Below, piece after piece: positions 43,070-52,087 of a stretch of DNA of 64,000 bases (the stretch's first letter is position 1; every line of letters starts with the position of its first letter). Under the pieces are notes generated by a model. That model was not told the origin of the DNA and made no database searches. It saw only the letters and a list, made by a program, of their open reading frames with translations. The stretch is taken from contig CAYMUL010000014.1 in assembly GCA_964393605.1 (NCBI GenBank), positions 1 to 64,000 on the forward strand. Reading direction: 5' to 3'. The position numbers and the translations under genes were made by a program. This stretch comes from CAYMUL01 sp964393605. Lineage in GTDB: Bacteria > Bacteroidota > Ignavibacteria > Ignavibacteriales > Ignavibacteriaceae.

Positions 43070-45826
43070 ATGAAGATTAATGCCCGAATTCTTTTAATTA
43101 ATTTTCTTGTTGTCTCAATTATAATCGGCGGCTCGGCGGTATCTTTTTACTCTATAGTCGAAGAGCTTCTCACTTCACAAGAATCAAAAAAACTTTTAAA
43201 CTCTACCAATGATTTTCTGAACTTATTAGAATCTCAATTTCGCGAAATGGATCAATTCATTGGCGAAAAATTATCGCAGGATTCAGCTTTCACTTTTCAA
43301 AAATTTGAAGTACGGAATGATTCGCCAGTAGATTTTGTTTTTTCAATAGCAAACGATTCACTCATCTTTCCGAATAATGTAGCGGCAAATTCCTTCATTC
43401 AAAAGCCAACGGGTATTTTTTCTATTAAAGAATTTGCATCGATTAATCCTTATCTACTCATCAGGAATATTAAAACTGAAAATAACAAACTACTTTATTA
43501 CGGTATTAATTTTTCGGGGAGAAGATTAGATGTGCTTTCACGCCAGATTAAAAGTGAGATAGCGGTATTTTTTAATACAGATATTGTTGTCTATTCGCAT
43601 GAACAAACAAATGAAAAATATATTGGTTACATCAACAATGCATTTGAGCGGCTTTACAAAAAAAATAATTTTGAAATTCATTTTGAGGATAGCGACGAGA
43701 TTGCATTTTATGCGTCAATCTATCAAATAAGAGAATTCACTTATAAAGAAACAGCTTTCAACGTCCTGTTTTTTTCAACCATTGAAGAGTTTTCACTATT
43801 TCGCAAAGCACTTCAAAAAATCCTTACCGTGCTGGGATTAGCCGGTTTAGCACTCGGAATTGTTTTAACTTTATTATTCACCACAAAACTTAGAAATCAA
43901 ATAACCGAACTGTATCGTGCTACTACAAATTTGAAGGAGGGAGATTACCAAAAGCGCATTTCAATTGTTAGTAAAGATGAAATCGGAAGTCTTGCAGAAT
44001 CATTCAACAATATGCTCGATGAACTGCAGAAGCGTGAGCAACTCGCAATTCAGTACACTGAATTTCTTACTCTAATTAATAATCATCCTGCATTGAACGA
44101 GCTTTCTGAAGCGGCGGTGAAAAAAATTATTATGCTTGGCGATTTTTCCGGCGGTGCTTTGTCGCTTATTAGTGATGAACATTTAATTGAAGGGATTTAT
44201 TCTTTCGGTAACGTTGCAACCAATAAAAATGAGACAGTCAACAATTTATATTTTTCCGCAATAGCCAAAAACCAGATCATTGAATTAGATTTAAACAAAG
44301 ACACACATGCGGTAAAAAATGAACCAACCTCAAGAAAAATTAACTATCTGATTATCATGCCCGTTGTGTACAACCAAAAAATTATTGCGATACTTGAGTT
44401 CAGTGCAATAAAAAAACCATCGGCAGATATTAATGAATATATTCGTAAAGTAGTTGAACAACTCGCAATCGGTTTGGCAAATTCAATCACACTTAATCGT
44501 TTAGAAAAACTGATTGAACAATTAAAAGAATTAAACGCAAGCTATCAGAAACAGAATCTGGAAATAATTGAAAAGAATGATCGGCTTATGGCATTATCCG
44601 GTGCGCTTCGTAAGCAAACTGAAGAACTCGAAAGACAAAAAACAATTGCTGAAACGGCGGCAAAAACCAAAACACGCTTTCTCACTACAATGAGTCATGA
44701 ACTTCGAACTCCGATGAACTCAATAATCGGTTTAACGGATATTGTGGTGAACGATTCTAATCTTGATCCCAAAAACAAAGAAAGAATATTCATTGTAAAT
44801 AAAAGCAGTAAGCGATTGATGAGTTTAATTAATGATGTGCTCGATGTTTCTAAAATTGAGGCGGGAAAACTTAATGTTAAATACCAATCTTTCTCGCTAA
44901 TTAATTTTCTGAATGATATTAAATCATCTCTCAATCCTCTGGCGCAGGAAAAACAAATTGAACTAATATTCGAAATGAACTTCGAAAAAAATATTATTAT
45001 CAAAACGGATCAAATTAAACTTGAACAAATATTAACGAACATCCTCGGTAACGGAATCAAGTTCACATCGAAGGGATTTGTTAAATTGAATTGTTGGATT
45101 AAAAATTATTCATTGAAGTTATTAATTGCCGATACGGGCATTGGTATTAATAAAAACGATTTGCGCTCTATCTTCGAAGAGTACGAGCAAGCAGAAAGCA
45201 GTATCATTCCCAAATATACCGGAACCGGTTTGGGGCTGTCGATTGCAAAAAATTTTACGGAACTTCTTGGTGGCACTATTTCCGTTCAAAGTGAATTGAA
45301 CAAAGGAACAATTTTCACTTTGCAGATACCGACAGAAATATTTATACAAACAGAATTGGAACACGATGAAGAAGCGGAGTCAAAGAAATTCCTTCTCGAA
45401 ACAAATGAAGAAAAATTTTCTGCTTCGGACAATTTACACTTCCCTTCAATATTAATTACCGAAGATGACCCTTCGAGTTTATTTACGATTTGTGAAATAG
45501 TAAAAGAAATTGATTGCAAAATTTTTACTGCAAAAAACGGAATTGAGTGTTTAGCCGCTTTAAATAAGGAGAATATTGATATCGTACTTCTTGATATTAT
45601 GATGCCGGAGATGGATGGTTTTCAAGCGCTAAATGAAATACGAAAGAATGATTCGTGGAAAGAATTACCTGTGTTTGCAGTAACCGCAAAAGCTATGCAA
45701 GATGATTATGATACAATTTTCAAACATGGTTTTAATGGAATTTTTCCAAAACCGGTTGACCGCGAAGAACTTCTTTACAAATTAAATAATGAGTTGAATA
45801 AACTGAAGGCTAAATCAAATGTATAA
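43070..45826 (+). CDS. Hybrid sensor histidine kinase
   Basis: A 918-residue membrane kinase. TM1 spans about 7-30, an extracytoplasmic sensor about 31-242, TM2 about 247-267, HAMP about 268-320, and a GAF-like domain about 330-480. A coiled coil leads to the HisKA domain with H543 in TMSHELRTPMNS, then an HATPase domain with DTGIGI and GTGLGLSIAKN, and a C-terminal receiver with D842 in LLDIMMPEMDG. It is in the same transcript as the pilus genes, so control of pilus function or expression is a reasonable inference. The next gene overlaps it by eight bases. Confidence 0.93.
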   Translation: MKINARILLINFLVVSIIIGGSAVSFYSIVEELLTSQESKKLLNSTNDFLNLLESQFREMDQFIGEKLSQDSAFTFQKFEVRNDSPVDFVFSIANDSLIFPNNVAANSFIQKPTGIFSIKEFASINPYLLIRNIKTENNKLLYYGINFSGRRLDVLSRQIKSEIAVFFNTDIVVYSHEQTNEKYIGYINNAFERLYKKNNFEIHFEDSDEIAFYASIYQIREFTYKETAFNVLFFSTIEEFSLFRKALQKILTVLGLAGLALGIVLTLLFTTKLRNQITELYRATTNLKEGDYQKRISIVSKDEIGSLAESFNNMLDELQKREQLAIQYTEFLTLINNHPALNELSEAAVKKIIMLGDFSGGALSLISDEHLIEGIYSFGNVATNKNETVNNLYFSAIAKNQIIELDLNKDTHAVKNEPTSRKINYLIIMPVVYNQKIIAILEFSAIKKPSADINEYIRKVVEQLAIGLANSITLNRLEKLIEQLKELNASYQKQNLEIIEKNDRLMALSGALRKQTEELERQKTIAETAAKTKTRFLTTMSHELRTPMNSIIGLTDIVVNDSNLDPKNKERIFIVNKSSKRLMSLINDVLDVSKIEAGKLNVKYQSFSLINFLNDIKSSLNPLAQEKQIELIFEMNFEKNIIIKTDQIKLEQILTNILGNGIKFTSKGFVKLNCWIKNYSLKLLIADTGIGINKNDLRSIFEEYEQAESSIIPKYTGTGLGLSIAKNFTELLGGTISVQSELNKGTIFTLQIPTEIFIQTELEHDEEAESKKFLLETNEEKFSASDNLHFPSILITEDDPSSLFTICEIVKEIDCKIFTAKNGIECLAALNKENIDIVLLDIMMPEMDGFQALNEIRKNDSWKELPVFAVTAKAMQDDYDTIFKHGFNGIFPKPVDREELLYKLNNELNKLKAKSNV

Positions 45827-46484
45827 AATTTTAATCGCCGATGATTATCCCGATAATCTTAATCTGCTTAACGATATCCTTATTAAAGCAGGGTATTCAA
45901 CGATAAAAGCAACATCAGGATACGATGCTATCGATATTGCACGATCTGTTTTTCCCGATTTGATTTTGCTCGACATTATGATGCCGGAGATGAGCGGGCT
46001 GGAAGTTTGCAAAACTTTGAAGGATGACGAAGCAACAAAAAATATTCCCGTAGTTATGGTTACTGCACGTGTTACCGCAGATGATACTCGCGCCGGATTT
46101 GATGCAGGCGCATTCGACTACATTAAAAAGCCGTTCAACAAAACTGAATTACTTGTGCGTGTTAAATCCGCTTTGCAATTAAATGAGGTTCAAAAACTTT
46201 TAGTTGAATCAGAAAAAATGAAATTATTTACTGCAACTGTTGTTACTGCAAATCATAAAATAAAGCAACCACTAACGCTGATAAATCTTTCTTTAACCGC
46301 AATGAAAAGAGAATTGGCTAATGAGATTGTTAATCGGGATGCGCTTCAGACTAAAATTGAGAACATCGGCACTGCGGTGGAAAGTATAACTAAAATATTA
46401 GATCAGTTCAACTCCGTCGAACGTCCACAATTTTCCGAATATTTAAAAAATATTCAGATGGTAGATATTGATAAAACTAAATAA
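45819..46484 (+). CDS. Receiver protein with a lone DHp-like helical domain
   Basis: A 221-residue protein: a receiver domain (about 1-122) with D52 in LLDIMMPEMSG, then a helical C-terminus (about 130-205). Its ANHKIKQPLTLINLSL resembles the histidine-containing H-box helix of a kinase (His at the position of the phospho-acceptor, with the following Pro and Leu). There is no ATP-binding domain. It might relay phosphate from the hybrid kinase like an Spo0F/Spo0B pair in one chain, or be an inactive dimeriser. Last gene before a strong terminator. Confidence 0.8.
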   Translation: MYKILIADDYPDNLNLLNDILIKAGYSTIKATSGYDAIDIARSVFPDLILLDIMMPEMSGLEVCKTLKDDEATKNIPVVMVTARVTADDTRAGFDAGAFDYIKKPFNKTELLVRVKSALQLNEVQKLLVESEKMKLFTATVVTANHKIKQPLTLINLSLTAMKRELANEIVNRDALQTKIENIGTAVESITKILDQFNSVERPQFSEYLKNIQMVDIDKTK

Positions 46485-46488
46485 AAAA

Positions 46489-46514
46489 GGTCGCACGAAA
46501 GTACGACCTCTTTT
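46489..46514. terminator. Bidirectional intrinsic terminator
   Basis: The stem GGTCGCAC / GTACGACC, with one mismatch and a GAAA loop, is flanked by an A run on the left and CTCTTTT on the right. It ends the pilus-regulator transcript and, on the other strand, trxA. Confidence 0.85.
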
Positions 46515-46532
46515 CAAAAGCAGATTTATTTT

Positions 46533-46865
46533 TTAATTCAAGTAAGGTTTTACTTTGTCTGCGAGATAAGATTTCGGCACTGCGCCAATTACGGCATCAA
46601 CAACTTTTCCATCCTTAAAAATTCCGAGTGTCGGTATGCTTCTGATTCCGTAGCTTGAAGCGACTTCCTGATTTTCATCTGTATTAACTTTTACGACTTT
46701 AAGCTGTCCATTGAATTCTTGAGCAATCTCATCAACGATTGGTGCAATCATTCTACATGGTCCACACCACGGAGCCCAAAAGTCAACCAATACCGGCTTA
46801 TCCGATTTTATTACTTCACTCTCAAAATTTTGATCAGTTCCTTCTACAATAAATTGGTTCATCAT
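46533..46865 (-). CDS. trxA: Thioredoxin
   Basis: A 110-residue cytoplasmic thioredoxin, the usual length. The active site WCGPC is at 33-37 within FWAPWCGPCRMI, and the cis-Pro loop IRSIPTLGIF is intact. Two ATG codons are adjacent; AAGGA is better spaced for the second (46862). It has no signal peptide, so it acts as a general protein disulphide reductase. It has its own terminator. Confidence 0.95.
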   Translation of the reverse strand: MMNQFIVEGTDQNFESEVIKSDKPVLVDFWAPWCGPCRMIAPIVDEIAQEFNGQLKVVKVNTDENQEVASSYGIRSIPTLGIFKDGKVVDAVIGAVPKSYLADKVKPYLN

Positions 46866-46942
46866 TTTCCTTAAACTATTATTTTAAATTATGTGGTCGT
46901 ATGATGATGATGTGTAACTTTGGTTTCAAAAAAGATAAGTTA

Positions 46943-47221
46943 ATGGAAATAGTTACACAAATATTCGGATTCGTCGCGGCATCTTTTACAACAGGTGCTT
47001 TTATTCCGCAAGCAATTAAAGTTTATAAAACAAACTCAACCGCCGATATTGCTCTCGGAACATTTTTGCTTTTTACTTTCGGCACGGCATTGTGGCTCAT
47101 ATATGGAATTTTGATTTGGTCTTTGCCAATAATCTTTGCGAATATAATTTCTGTTTGCTTCGCGTGTTATATTCTTGTAAAGAAAATTATGAATGATGTT
47201 TATAAAAGAAAAGATTCTTGA
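46943..47221 (+). CDS. SemiSWEET-type sugar transporter
   Basis: A 92-residue protein with three transmembrane helices (about 5-25, 37-57 and 62-84) and the PQ-loop motif FIPQAIKVYKT in the first. This is the half-transporter form of SWEET, which works as a dimer and carries small sugars. I start at MEIVTQIFG (46943); the longer frame from 46901 adds a non-conserved, Met-rich leader. Substrate unknown. Confidence 0.88.
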   Translation: MEIVTQIFGFVAASFTTGAFIPQAIKVYKTNSTADIALGTFLLFTFGTALWLIYGILIWSLPIIFANIISVCFACYILVKKIMNDVYKRKDS

Positions 47222-47377
47222 ATTATCAATCTTCCATTTGAGTGGAGGTAGATTTGTGAAAGGATTCCTTAAAAAAAGTAATCATTAAAACACATTTGCA
47301 GATTCTTCTCATGAATATATTTCGATAATTAGAATGTAATTCAAACATTAGAGATAGACATTCCAGGAAATCTCAAA

Positions 47378-47899
47378 CTATTTCTCGTTCCCAAGCTCCA
47401 TGATAATATAATTATCAACGTTGTTGTATTCGCGATTTGGTACTAATCGAAAATTATTTTTCATAAGAAGTTTTGTTGAACTTTCATTTTCTTTGTGAGT
47501 AAAAGCAATTATTTTTTTCAACTTCAATTTTTCGATCGCAAATTCAATAACTGCTTTTAATGCTTCGTTCATAATTCCACGCCCTTGGAATTTGGGGAAA
47601 AGCTCGTATCCAATTTCTGCAGTTGATCTATCTTTAGAAAAATTCCACAAGCAAATTGTCCCGACAAGATCAATATCCTCTTTGAGACAAATCGCCCAGT
47701 AAAACCATTTGTCATCTGCAATGCCATCGTTAATATTATAAATAAACGCTTGCGCGGATTCGATCGAAATTGCTTTCGGGCGGTCGATAAATTTATTTAC
47801 ACGTTCGTCCGAGCGAAGCAGAAAAATATTTTTATCATCTGTCTCAACAAGTTGCCGCAATGTTAAACGAGCGGTAGCTAATTCAGGAAAAGGATGCAT
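47378..47899 (-). CDS. GNAT acetyltransferase (RimJ/RimL-like)
   Basis: A 173-residue N-acetyltransferase of the RimJ/RimL type, starting ELATARLTLRQL. It has the acetyl-CoA-binding segment ELFPKFQGRGIMNEAL (R/Q-x-x-G-x-G/A type, near 110) and the C-terminal NFRLVPNREYN. Substrate unknown; such enzymes acetylate protein N-termini, amino sugars or antibiotics. Its start overlaps the truncated membrane gene upstream by 17 bases. Confidence 0.88.
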   Translation of the reverse strand: MHPFPELATARLTLRQLVETDDKNIFLLRSDERVNKFIDRPKAISIESAQAFIYNINDGIADDKWFYWAICLKEDIDLVGTICLWNFSKDRSTAEIGYELFPKFQGRGIMNEALKAVIEFAIEKLKLKKIIAFTHKENESSTKLLMKNNFRLVPNREYNNVDNYIIMELGNEK

Positions 47900-48218
47900 A
47901 GTGCAGTGTGAACCAATTCATTGAAATCAAATTCCTTTTTCTTTTGAATTTAAAAGTTAAATAGAGATATAAAAGTGGACAGAAGAGAAATCCGAACGGA
48001 ACGCAAATTAAATACAACGAAGGAATTGCCGTTATGATTTGGAAAGACCAAACCTCAAACCAAAAGCTAAAGATGAACATCGAATTTGTAAAGAGAAACA
48101 AACACAACAACGAATGATCTTTTCTTTTCGTGAAGAAAAGATAAATTGAAAATGTGAAAAACTGAAACGCCGTTATCAGCAAGAAATATTTTGTTCGTTC
48201 AGTTAAATCGTCAGTCAT
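47883..48218 (-). pseudogene. Truncated N-terminal membrane part of a regulator-like protein
   Basis: A 111-residue fragment with three to four hydrophobic helices (about 12-29, 37-57, 61-86). FLFTNSMFIFSFW and GFLFCPLLYLYLTFKFKRK are very like the seven-helix membrane domain at the N-terminus of Bacteroidota AraC- or LytTR-type regulators. The frame ends before the remaining helices and any DNA-binding domain, and runs into the GNAT gene. I read it as a remnant left by a deletion, although a small functional membrane protein cannot be excluded. It starts directly after the DUF433 stop. Confidence 0.5.
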
Positions 48219-48470
48219 TCAAATCAAATTTATTTTCATTGATGAATCAGACTTTAGGATGTAATTTCTATCCATGATTTGTGAGGCGAATTTTAAACAA
48301 GCTTTGATATCATCCAAATCGAGTGAAGGATATTGTTTCAAAATTTCAGTTTCGGATTCTCCTGCCGATAGAAATTCAATAATTGTTTGAGCAGTTATTC
48401 TTGTGCCCCTGATGATTGGTTTACCGTTACAAATTTTCTCGTCGATTACTATTCTGTCTGTTAGTTGCAT
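48219..48470 (-). CDS. DUF433 family protein (antitoxin-like), no toxin partner seen
   Basis: An 83-residue DUF433 protein: IVIDEKICNGKPIIRGTRIT and the helix-turn-helix-like ESETEILKQYPSLDLDDIKACLKFA. DUF433 proteins are usually antitoxins in front of a DUF5615 PIN-like nuclease. The reading frame ends in an atypical tail (about 66-83), and the next gene in the same direction is the membrane remnant, not a nuclease. It is therefore probably an orphan, left by the same deletion. Confidence 0.8.
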   Translation of the reverse strand: MQLTDRIVIDEKICNGKPIIRGTRITAQTIIEFLSAGESETEILKQYPSLDLDDIKACLKFASQIMDRNYILKSDSSMKINLI

Positions 48471-48526
48471 TTTTTAACCTCAAAATAAGAATTGTTGTTG
48501 CGAAAAGTTAATCACGAAAATATTTT

Positions 48527-48850
48527 TTACGCTTCAACTTCTTTAATCATCACAAGCATCATTTTGAAGCGTTCGATTGCTTTCAATGCGTGCGGAATGT
48601 TTGCAGGAAGTAAAATCATTTCTTCTTTTTCTAAAATAAAATAATCATCTCCGATTTTTATTTCAACTTTACCATCGAGAACTGTAACGAATGCATCAAA
48701 CGGTGCAGTATGTTCGCTAAGTGCTTCCCCTTTATCAAATGCGAATACCGTTAATGTTCCGCTTTTCTTTTTGATTAGAGTTTTACTGACAACCGAACCG
48801 GATTGATATTCTATAATCGAGTTCGATCTTAAAATTTTTTCTTCGTTCAT
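48527..48850 (-). CDS. Cupin-domain protein
   Basis: A 107-residue single-cupin protein. The barrel elements are seen as EALSEHTAPFDAFVTVLDG (first cupin motif, with only one clear His) and EMILLPANIPHAL (second motif, His near 90). The usual HxH-E metal set is incomplete. Small cupins of this type bind ligands or metals; function unknown. It lies four bases after the transporter gene. Confidence 0.8.
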   Translation of the reverse strand: MNEEKILRSNSIIEYQSGSVVSKTLIKKKSGTLTVFAFDKGEALSEHTAPFDAFVTVLDGKVEIKIGDDYFILEKEEMILLPANIPHALKAIERFKMMLVMIKEVEA

Positions 48851-48854
48851 TTTT

Positions 48855-50156
48855 TTATCCTTTCAATTTTATTTTTTCTTTAACTGAATTAAATGGAAAC
48901 ATCAAATAGATGTTTGCGCCGATCCTTCCCAAAGTATAACCGATAACTGCCGCAGTAACTCCGACCCATTCCGTAAAATTTATTGCCCACAAAAGCATTA
49001 GGCACATCAATCCAACTTCTATAATCGTTGCAGTCGAAATGGGAGTTGTTCTTTTTCCATACATCAAAATTGAACGCTGAAAACCGATGAGCACGGTTAG
49101 AGAGGGAAAGATTGTGTAAATCATTAGCGGCAAATAACCAAGCCGTGCGATTTCAGTCGCAAGCCCCGAAACATTTATCAACCAAATTTCTGAAAGAGGA
49201 GTTAAAGAAATCATTGCGAGTAAAGCAACTGACGAAGTTGCAAGAGCGTATGCAAATCGCTTTAATATTTTATAGTCGTCGTATGTTCTCAAAAGTGCCA
49301 ACGCAACTTCTTGATATGATAGCCCAACACTTCTAAAAATAAAAACAAGAGAATTTATTACGGGCAATAACGCCAACGACTCAATCGGCATTTTTGCACG
49401 TCCGACAAAATATGTTACGACAGGATGAATACCCAGAGAAATGAATGCCATCATCGCAAGAGGAAAATAAAATTTCCAAATTTCTGCATAACTGATTTCT
49501 TCAAATTCATTATTCGCGGAAACTTTTTTAACAATTCTGGAAGCCATCAACCGCGTTGCAATTGCTTCTGCAATAACACCGGTAGACAATGCCGTTGCCC
49601 CGACAATCACTCCGCTTGTTTTGGAAAAGAAGAGTATGAACGCTGTTGTAGTCATTGCACACAAACGAACGAATGTTCCATAAGCAACCCGCTTCGTCAA
49701 TTTATTTCTTATTAAAATTCCTTGATAAAATCTTCTGTAACCAATTGCGGCGGGCCAGGGAATTAAAATCATTATTGCGTAGTTAGTCAGCTCGGAAATT
49801 TCTTGCGGAAGTTTCATCAAATCAATTCCGATGAAAGAAAATATTTGCGGAATTGAAATCAACAACATAATTACCGTTGCCGCGATATTGATGGCAAGCG
49901 TGAAGTTTTTCAGTTTTAAAAAAGATGTGCGGGTTTTAACCAGTGCTGTTGATGCGCTGAGCATCATTATTACCGGAGCTTCAATCATCAGTGCGAAAGC
50001 AAATGCAACTCCGTAAGCGGCAAGATTGAATTCCGGTTCGCCGAGGCGCGCAATTAGTGCCGTCAGAAAAGGTCCTTCTATCGACATCATAATCCATGTT
50101 GAATAGAGAGGTAACCAGAATTTTAATACACGTTTGTAAGTTAGTTTTGTTTCGAT
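48855..50156 (-). CDS. MATE/ANKH-like polytopic membrane transporter
   Basis: A roughly 433-residue protein with about 12 hydrophobic helices and the feel of the MOP (MATE/ANKH) exporter superfamily. The first ATG in frame, at 50090, falls inside the first helix. Upstream codons continue a convincing start of the protein (TKLTYKRVLKFWLPLYSTW), and the frame stays open to a TAA at 50172. In that stretch there is no ATG, GTG or TTG; only ATT (50171) and ATC (50156) are near-cognate, the latter behind GGA. I tentatively start at ATC 50156. Substrate unknown; some ANKH homologues export pyrophosphate or ATP-related anions. Confidence 0.7.
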   Translation of the reverse strand: METKLTYKRVLKFWLPLYSTWIMMSIEGPFLTALIARLGEPEFNLAAYGVAFAFALMIEAPVIMMLSASTALVKTRTSFLKLKNFTLAINIAATVIMLLISIPQIFSFIGIDLMKLPQEISELTNYAIMILIPWPAAIGYRRFYQGILIRNKLTKRVAYGTFVRLCAMTTTAFILFFSKTSGVIVGATALSTGVIAEAIATRLMASRIVKKVSANNEFEEISYAEIWKFYFPLAMMAFISLGIHPVVTYFVGRAKMPIESLALLPVINSLVFIFRSVGLSYQEVALALLRTYDDYKILKRFAYALATSSVALLAMISLTPLSEIWLINVSGLATEIARLGYLPLMIYTIFPSLTVLIGFQRSILMYGKRTTPISTATIIEVGLMCLMLLWAINFTEWVGVTAAVIGYTLGRIGANIYLMFPFNSVKEKIKLKG

Positions 50157-50256
50157 TTTATTTCCAAAAATTTACAAAACAAAATTAATGAGAATCGGTT
50201 GATTAGCGGGAGTTCAAATTATTCACTTTCATATTTAGATATAATTAATCGGAATA

Positions 50257-51375
50257 TTAATCGAACCATTTTTTCCTTTTGAAATAATAAAGCATTCCTC
50301 CGCCCACAGCCAGCATAAACCCAAGCGATAGAAAATATCCGTAACGCCACCCAAGCTCCGGCATGAATTTAAAATTCATTCCATAAACTCCGGCAATAAA
50401 TGTTAATGGAATAAATATAGTTGCAATTATCGTCAACACTTTCATTACTTCATTCATTTTATTACTGACGGAGGAGAGATAGATATCAACCATGTGTGAA
50501 CAGAGTTCGCGATATGTTTCTATAATATCAATTATTTGTAGAATATGATCGGAAACATCTTTTAGATAAATTTTTGTTTGGTTTGTGATTAACGCATCGC
50601 TCGAACGCATAAGGTTATTTATAACATCTCTTTCGGGCCAGGTTGTTCTTCGCAGTACAAGTAAATTTCTTTTTATCATATTTATTCGAAGCAAAGTTTC
50701 CTTTGTCGGTGAAGTCAACAATTCTTCTTCGATGTTCTCGATATCCGTTCCGACGGATTCCAACGCGGGGAATATTTCATCGACAAGCAAATCTATTAGT
50801 GTATAAAGAAGATAATCTACATCCGATTTTCTATGACGGCTCGAATCAAGTTGAATTCTTTTCCTGATTGGCTCGAATGGATCGCCGCCATGTTCAATTA
50901 CCGTAACCAACAATTCTTTTCTATAAAAAATATCAATCTCGTCTGTGTGCAGTGAATCATTCTTTGTTACTCTGTTAAATGTAATAAATGAATGTTCGGC
51001 GTACTGATCAAGTTTTGGCGATTGCCCCGATGTTACAACATCTTCCATCGCAAGAGGATGAAGATTGAAAACCTCGCCGAACTTTTTGAATTGCTCAACT
51101 TCAATCGGGTTGATAACGTTAATCCAATTAATAAATCCAGGTTTGAAAAATGGGATGCATTCTTCGAGTCTATCAAATTTTTTTTCAAGATAAACTTCGT
51201 TCGAATATTGAACAAAAATAATTTCGGCGCGAACTTTTTCTTCTCTCTCCCGCTTTATTAATACGCCGGGAGACGTTCCCGGTTTTTCGAATCTCTTTTT
51301 CGGGATGACGTATTGTATTGAGCGTTTAATGGGCTTAAGAGCACTCGCGGTTTTATTTTTTATTTTGGAATTCAT
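50257..51375 (-). CDS. corA: Magnesium/cobalt transporter CorA
   Basis: A 372-residue CorA-family channel. It has a long cytoplasmic N-terminal domain (alpha/beta, then coiled helices about 210-310) and two C-terminal transmembrane helices (about 318-338 and 350-367). The family signature GMN is present in YGMNFKFMPELG at the end of the first helix. It forms a pentamer that lets Mg2+ enter. A basic N-terminal extension (about 1-45) is a little longer than usual. Single gene. Confidence 0.93.
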   Translation of the reverse strand: MNSKIKNKTASALKPIKRSIQYVIPKKRFEKPGTSPGVLIKREREEKVRAEIIFVQYSNEVYLEKKFDRLEECIPFFKPGFINWINVINPIEVEQFKKFGEVFNLHPLAMEDVVTSGQSPKLDQYAEHSFITFNRVTKNDSLHTDEIDIFYRKELLVTVIEHGGDPFEPIRKRIQLDSSRHRKSDVDYLLYTLIDLLVDEIFPALESVGTDIENIEEELLTSPTKETLLRINMIKRNLLVLRRTTWPERDVINNLMRSSDALITNQTKIYLKDVSDHILQIIDIIETYRELCSHMVDIYLSSVSNKMNEVMKVLTIIATIFIPLTFIAGVYGMNFKFMPELGWRYGYFLSLGFMLAVGGGMLYYFKRKKWFD

Positions 51376-51519
51376 TGTATTTATTCAACTTTTAGTAACA
51401 GATATTTTATTGAAGTGATATTAAACTAACAAAAAGAATTTGATCCTCAAAAAAGAAATTTGAATTAATTATTAATATGAGTAATTTTATTTCAACGAAT
51501 GTAACATAAAAGGAGTTGC

Positions 51520-52020
51520 TTGAAATCGTTCTACACTTTTAACTTTTTTATAATTCTCGTTCTCGCGGCGAAAATCAGTTTACCGCAGGCGAATGATACA
51601 ACCCAAGTTCAAACCGATGAGAATTGGAGTTTTATACAAAACACCGGTACAGGAGTCGGGTTATGGGTTGGAGCGGCATCCGGTGCAGGATTCTCTCTTC
51701 GCATTCAGGGAAAGCCTGAGCAAGTTGGTGGGCAATTGACAGGATATCTCATTAAATTCGGTGATGAAATTGACGGTTCCATCGGTATGGCTTTATATTA
51801 TCCTGTGCTTGTACTTCACTCGTCCCGTTATATGTTTTATGCGGGCTATGGATATTTCAGCGATGCAAAAGCCGAGAGCCGCGCCGGAATTGGCTTTATC
51901 GGCGAGTGGAATTACTATCGACATTTAACAGTCAATATCGCGATTGATGCACTCACATATTTTTCTGATAATGATTTCGTGATACCGCTTGTCTCCGGCG
52001 GATTTTTTATCTATTTCTAA
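51520..52020 (+). CDS. Secreted small beta-rich protein, function unknown
   Basis: A 166-residue protein with a signal peptide (about 1-23). The remainder is rich in Gly, Tyr and alternating hydrophobic residues (GVGLWVGAASGAGFSLRI, MFYAGYGYFSDAKAE) and ends in phenylalanine, which suggests a small outer-membrane barrel or lipid-associated protein. The start is TTG with AAAGGAG four bases before it. No family recognised. Confidence 0.6.
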   Translation: MKSFYTFNFFIILVLAAKISLPQANDTTQVQTDENWSFIQNTGTGVGLWVGAASGAGFSLRIQGKPEQVGGQLTGYLIKFGDEIDGSIGMALYYPVLVLHSSRYMFYAGYGYFSDAKAESRAGIGFIGEWNYYRHLTVNIAIDALTYFSDNDFVIPLVSGGFFIYF

Positions 52021-52087
52021 ATTCTATTTCCGGTTGACTGCTTTTTTGAAAATTAAATTTGAAAAATAAAATTACAGAGGAAAATTT

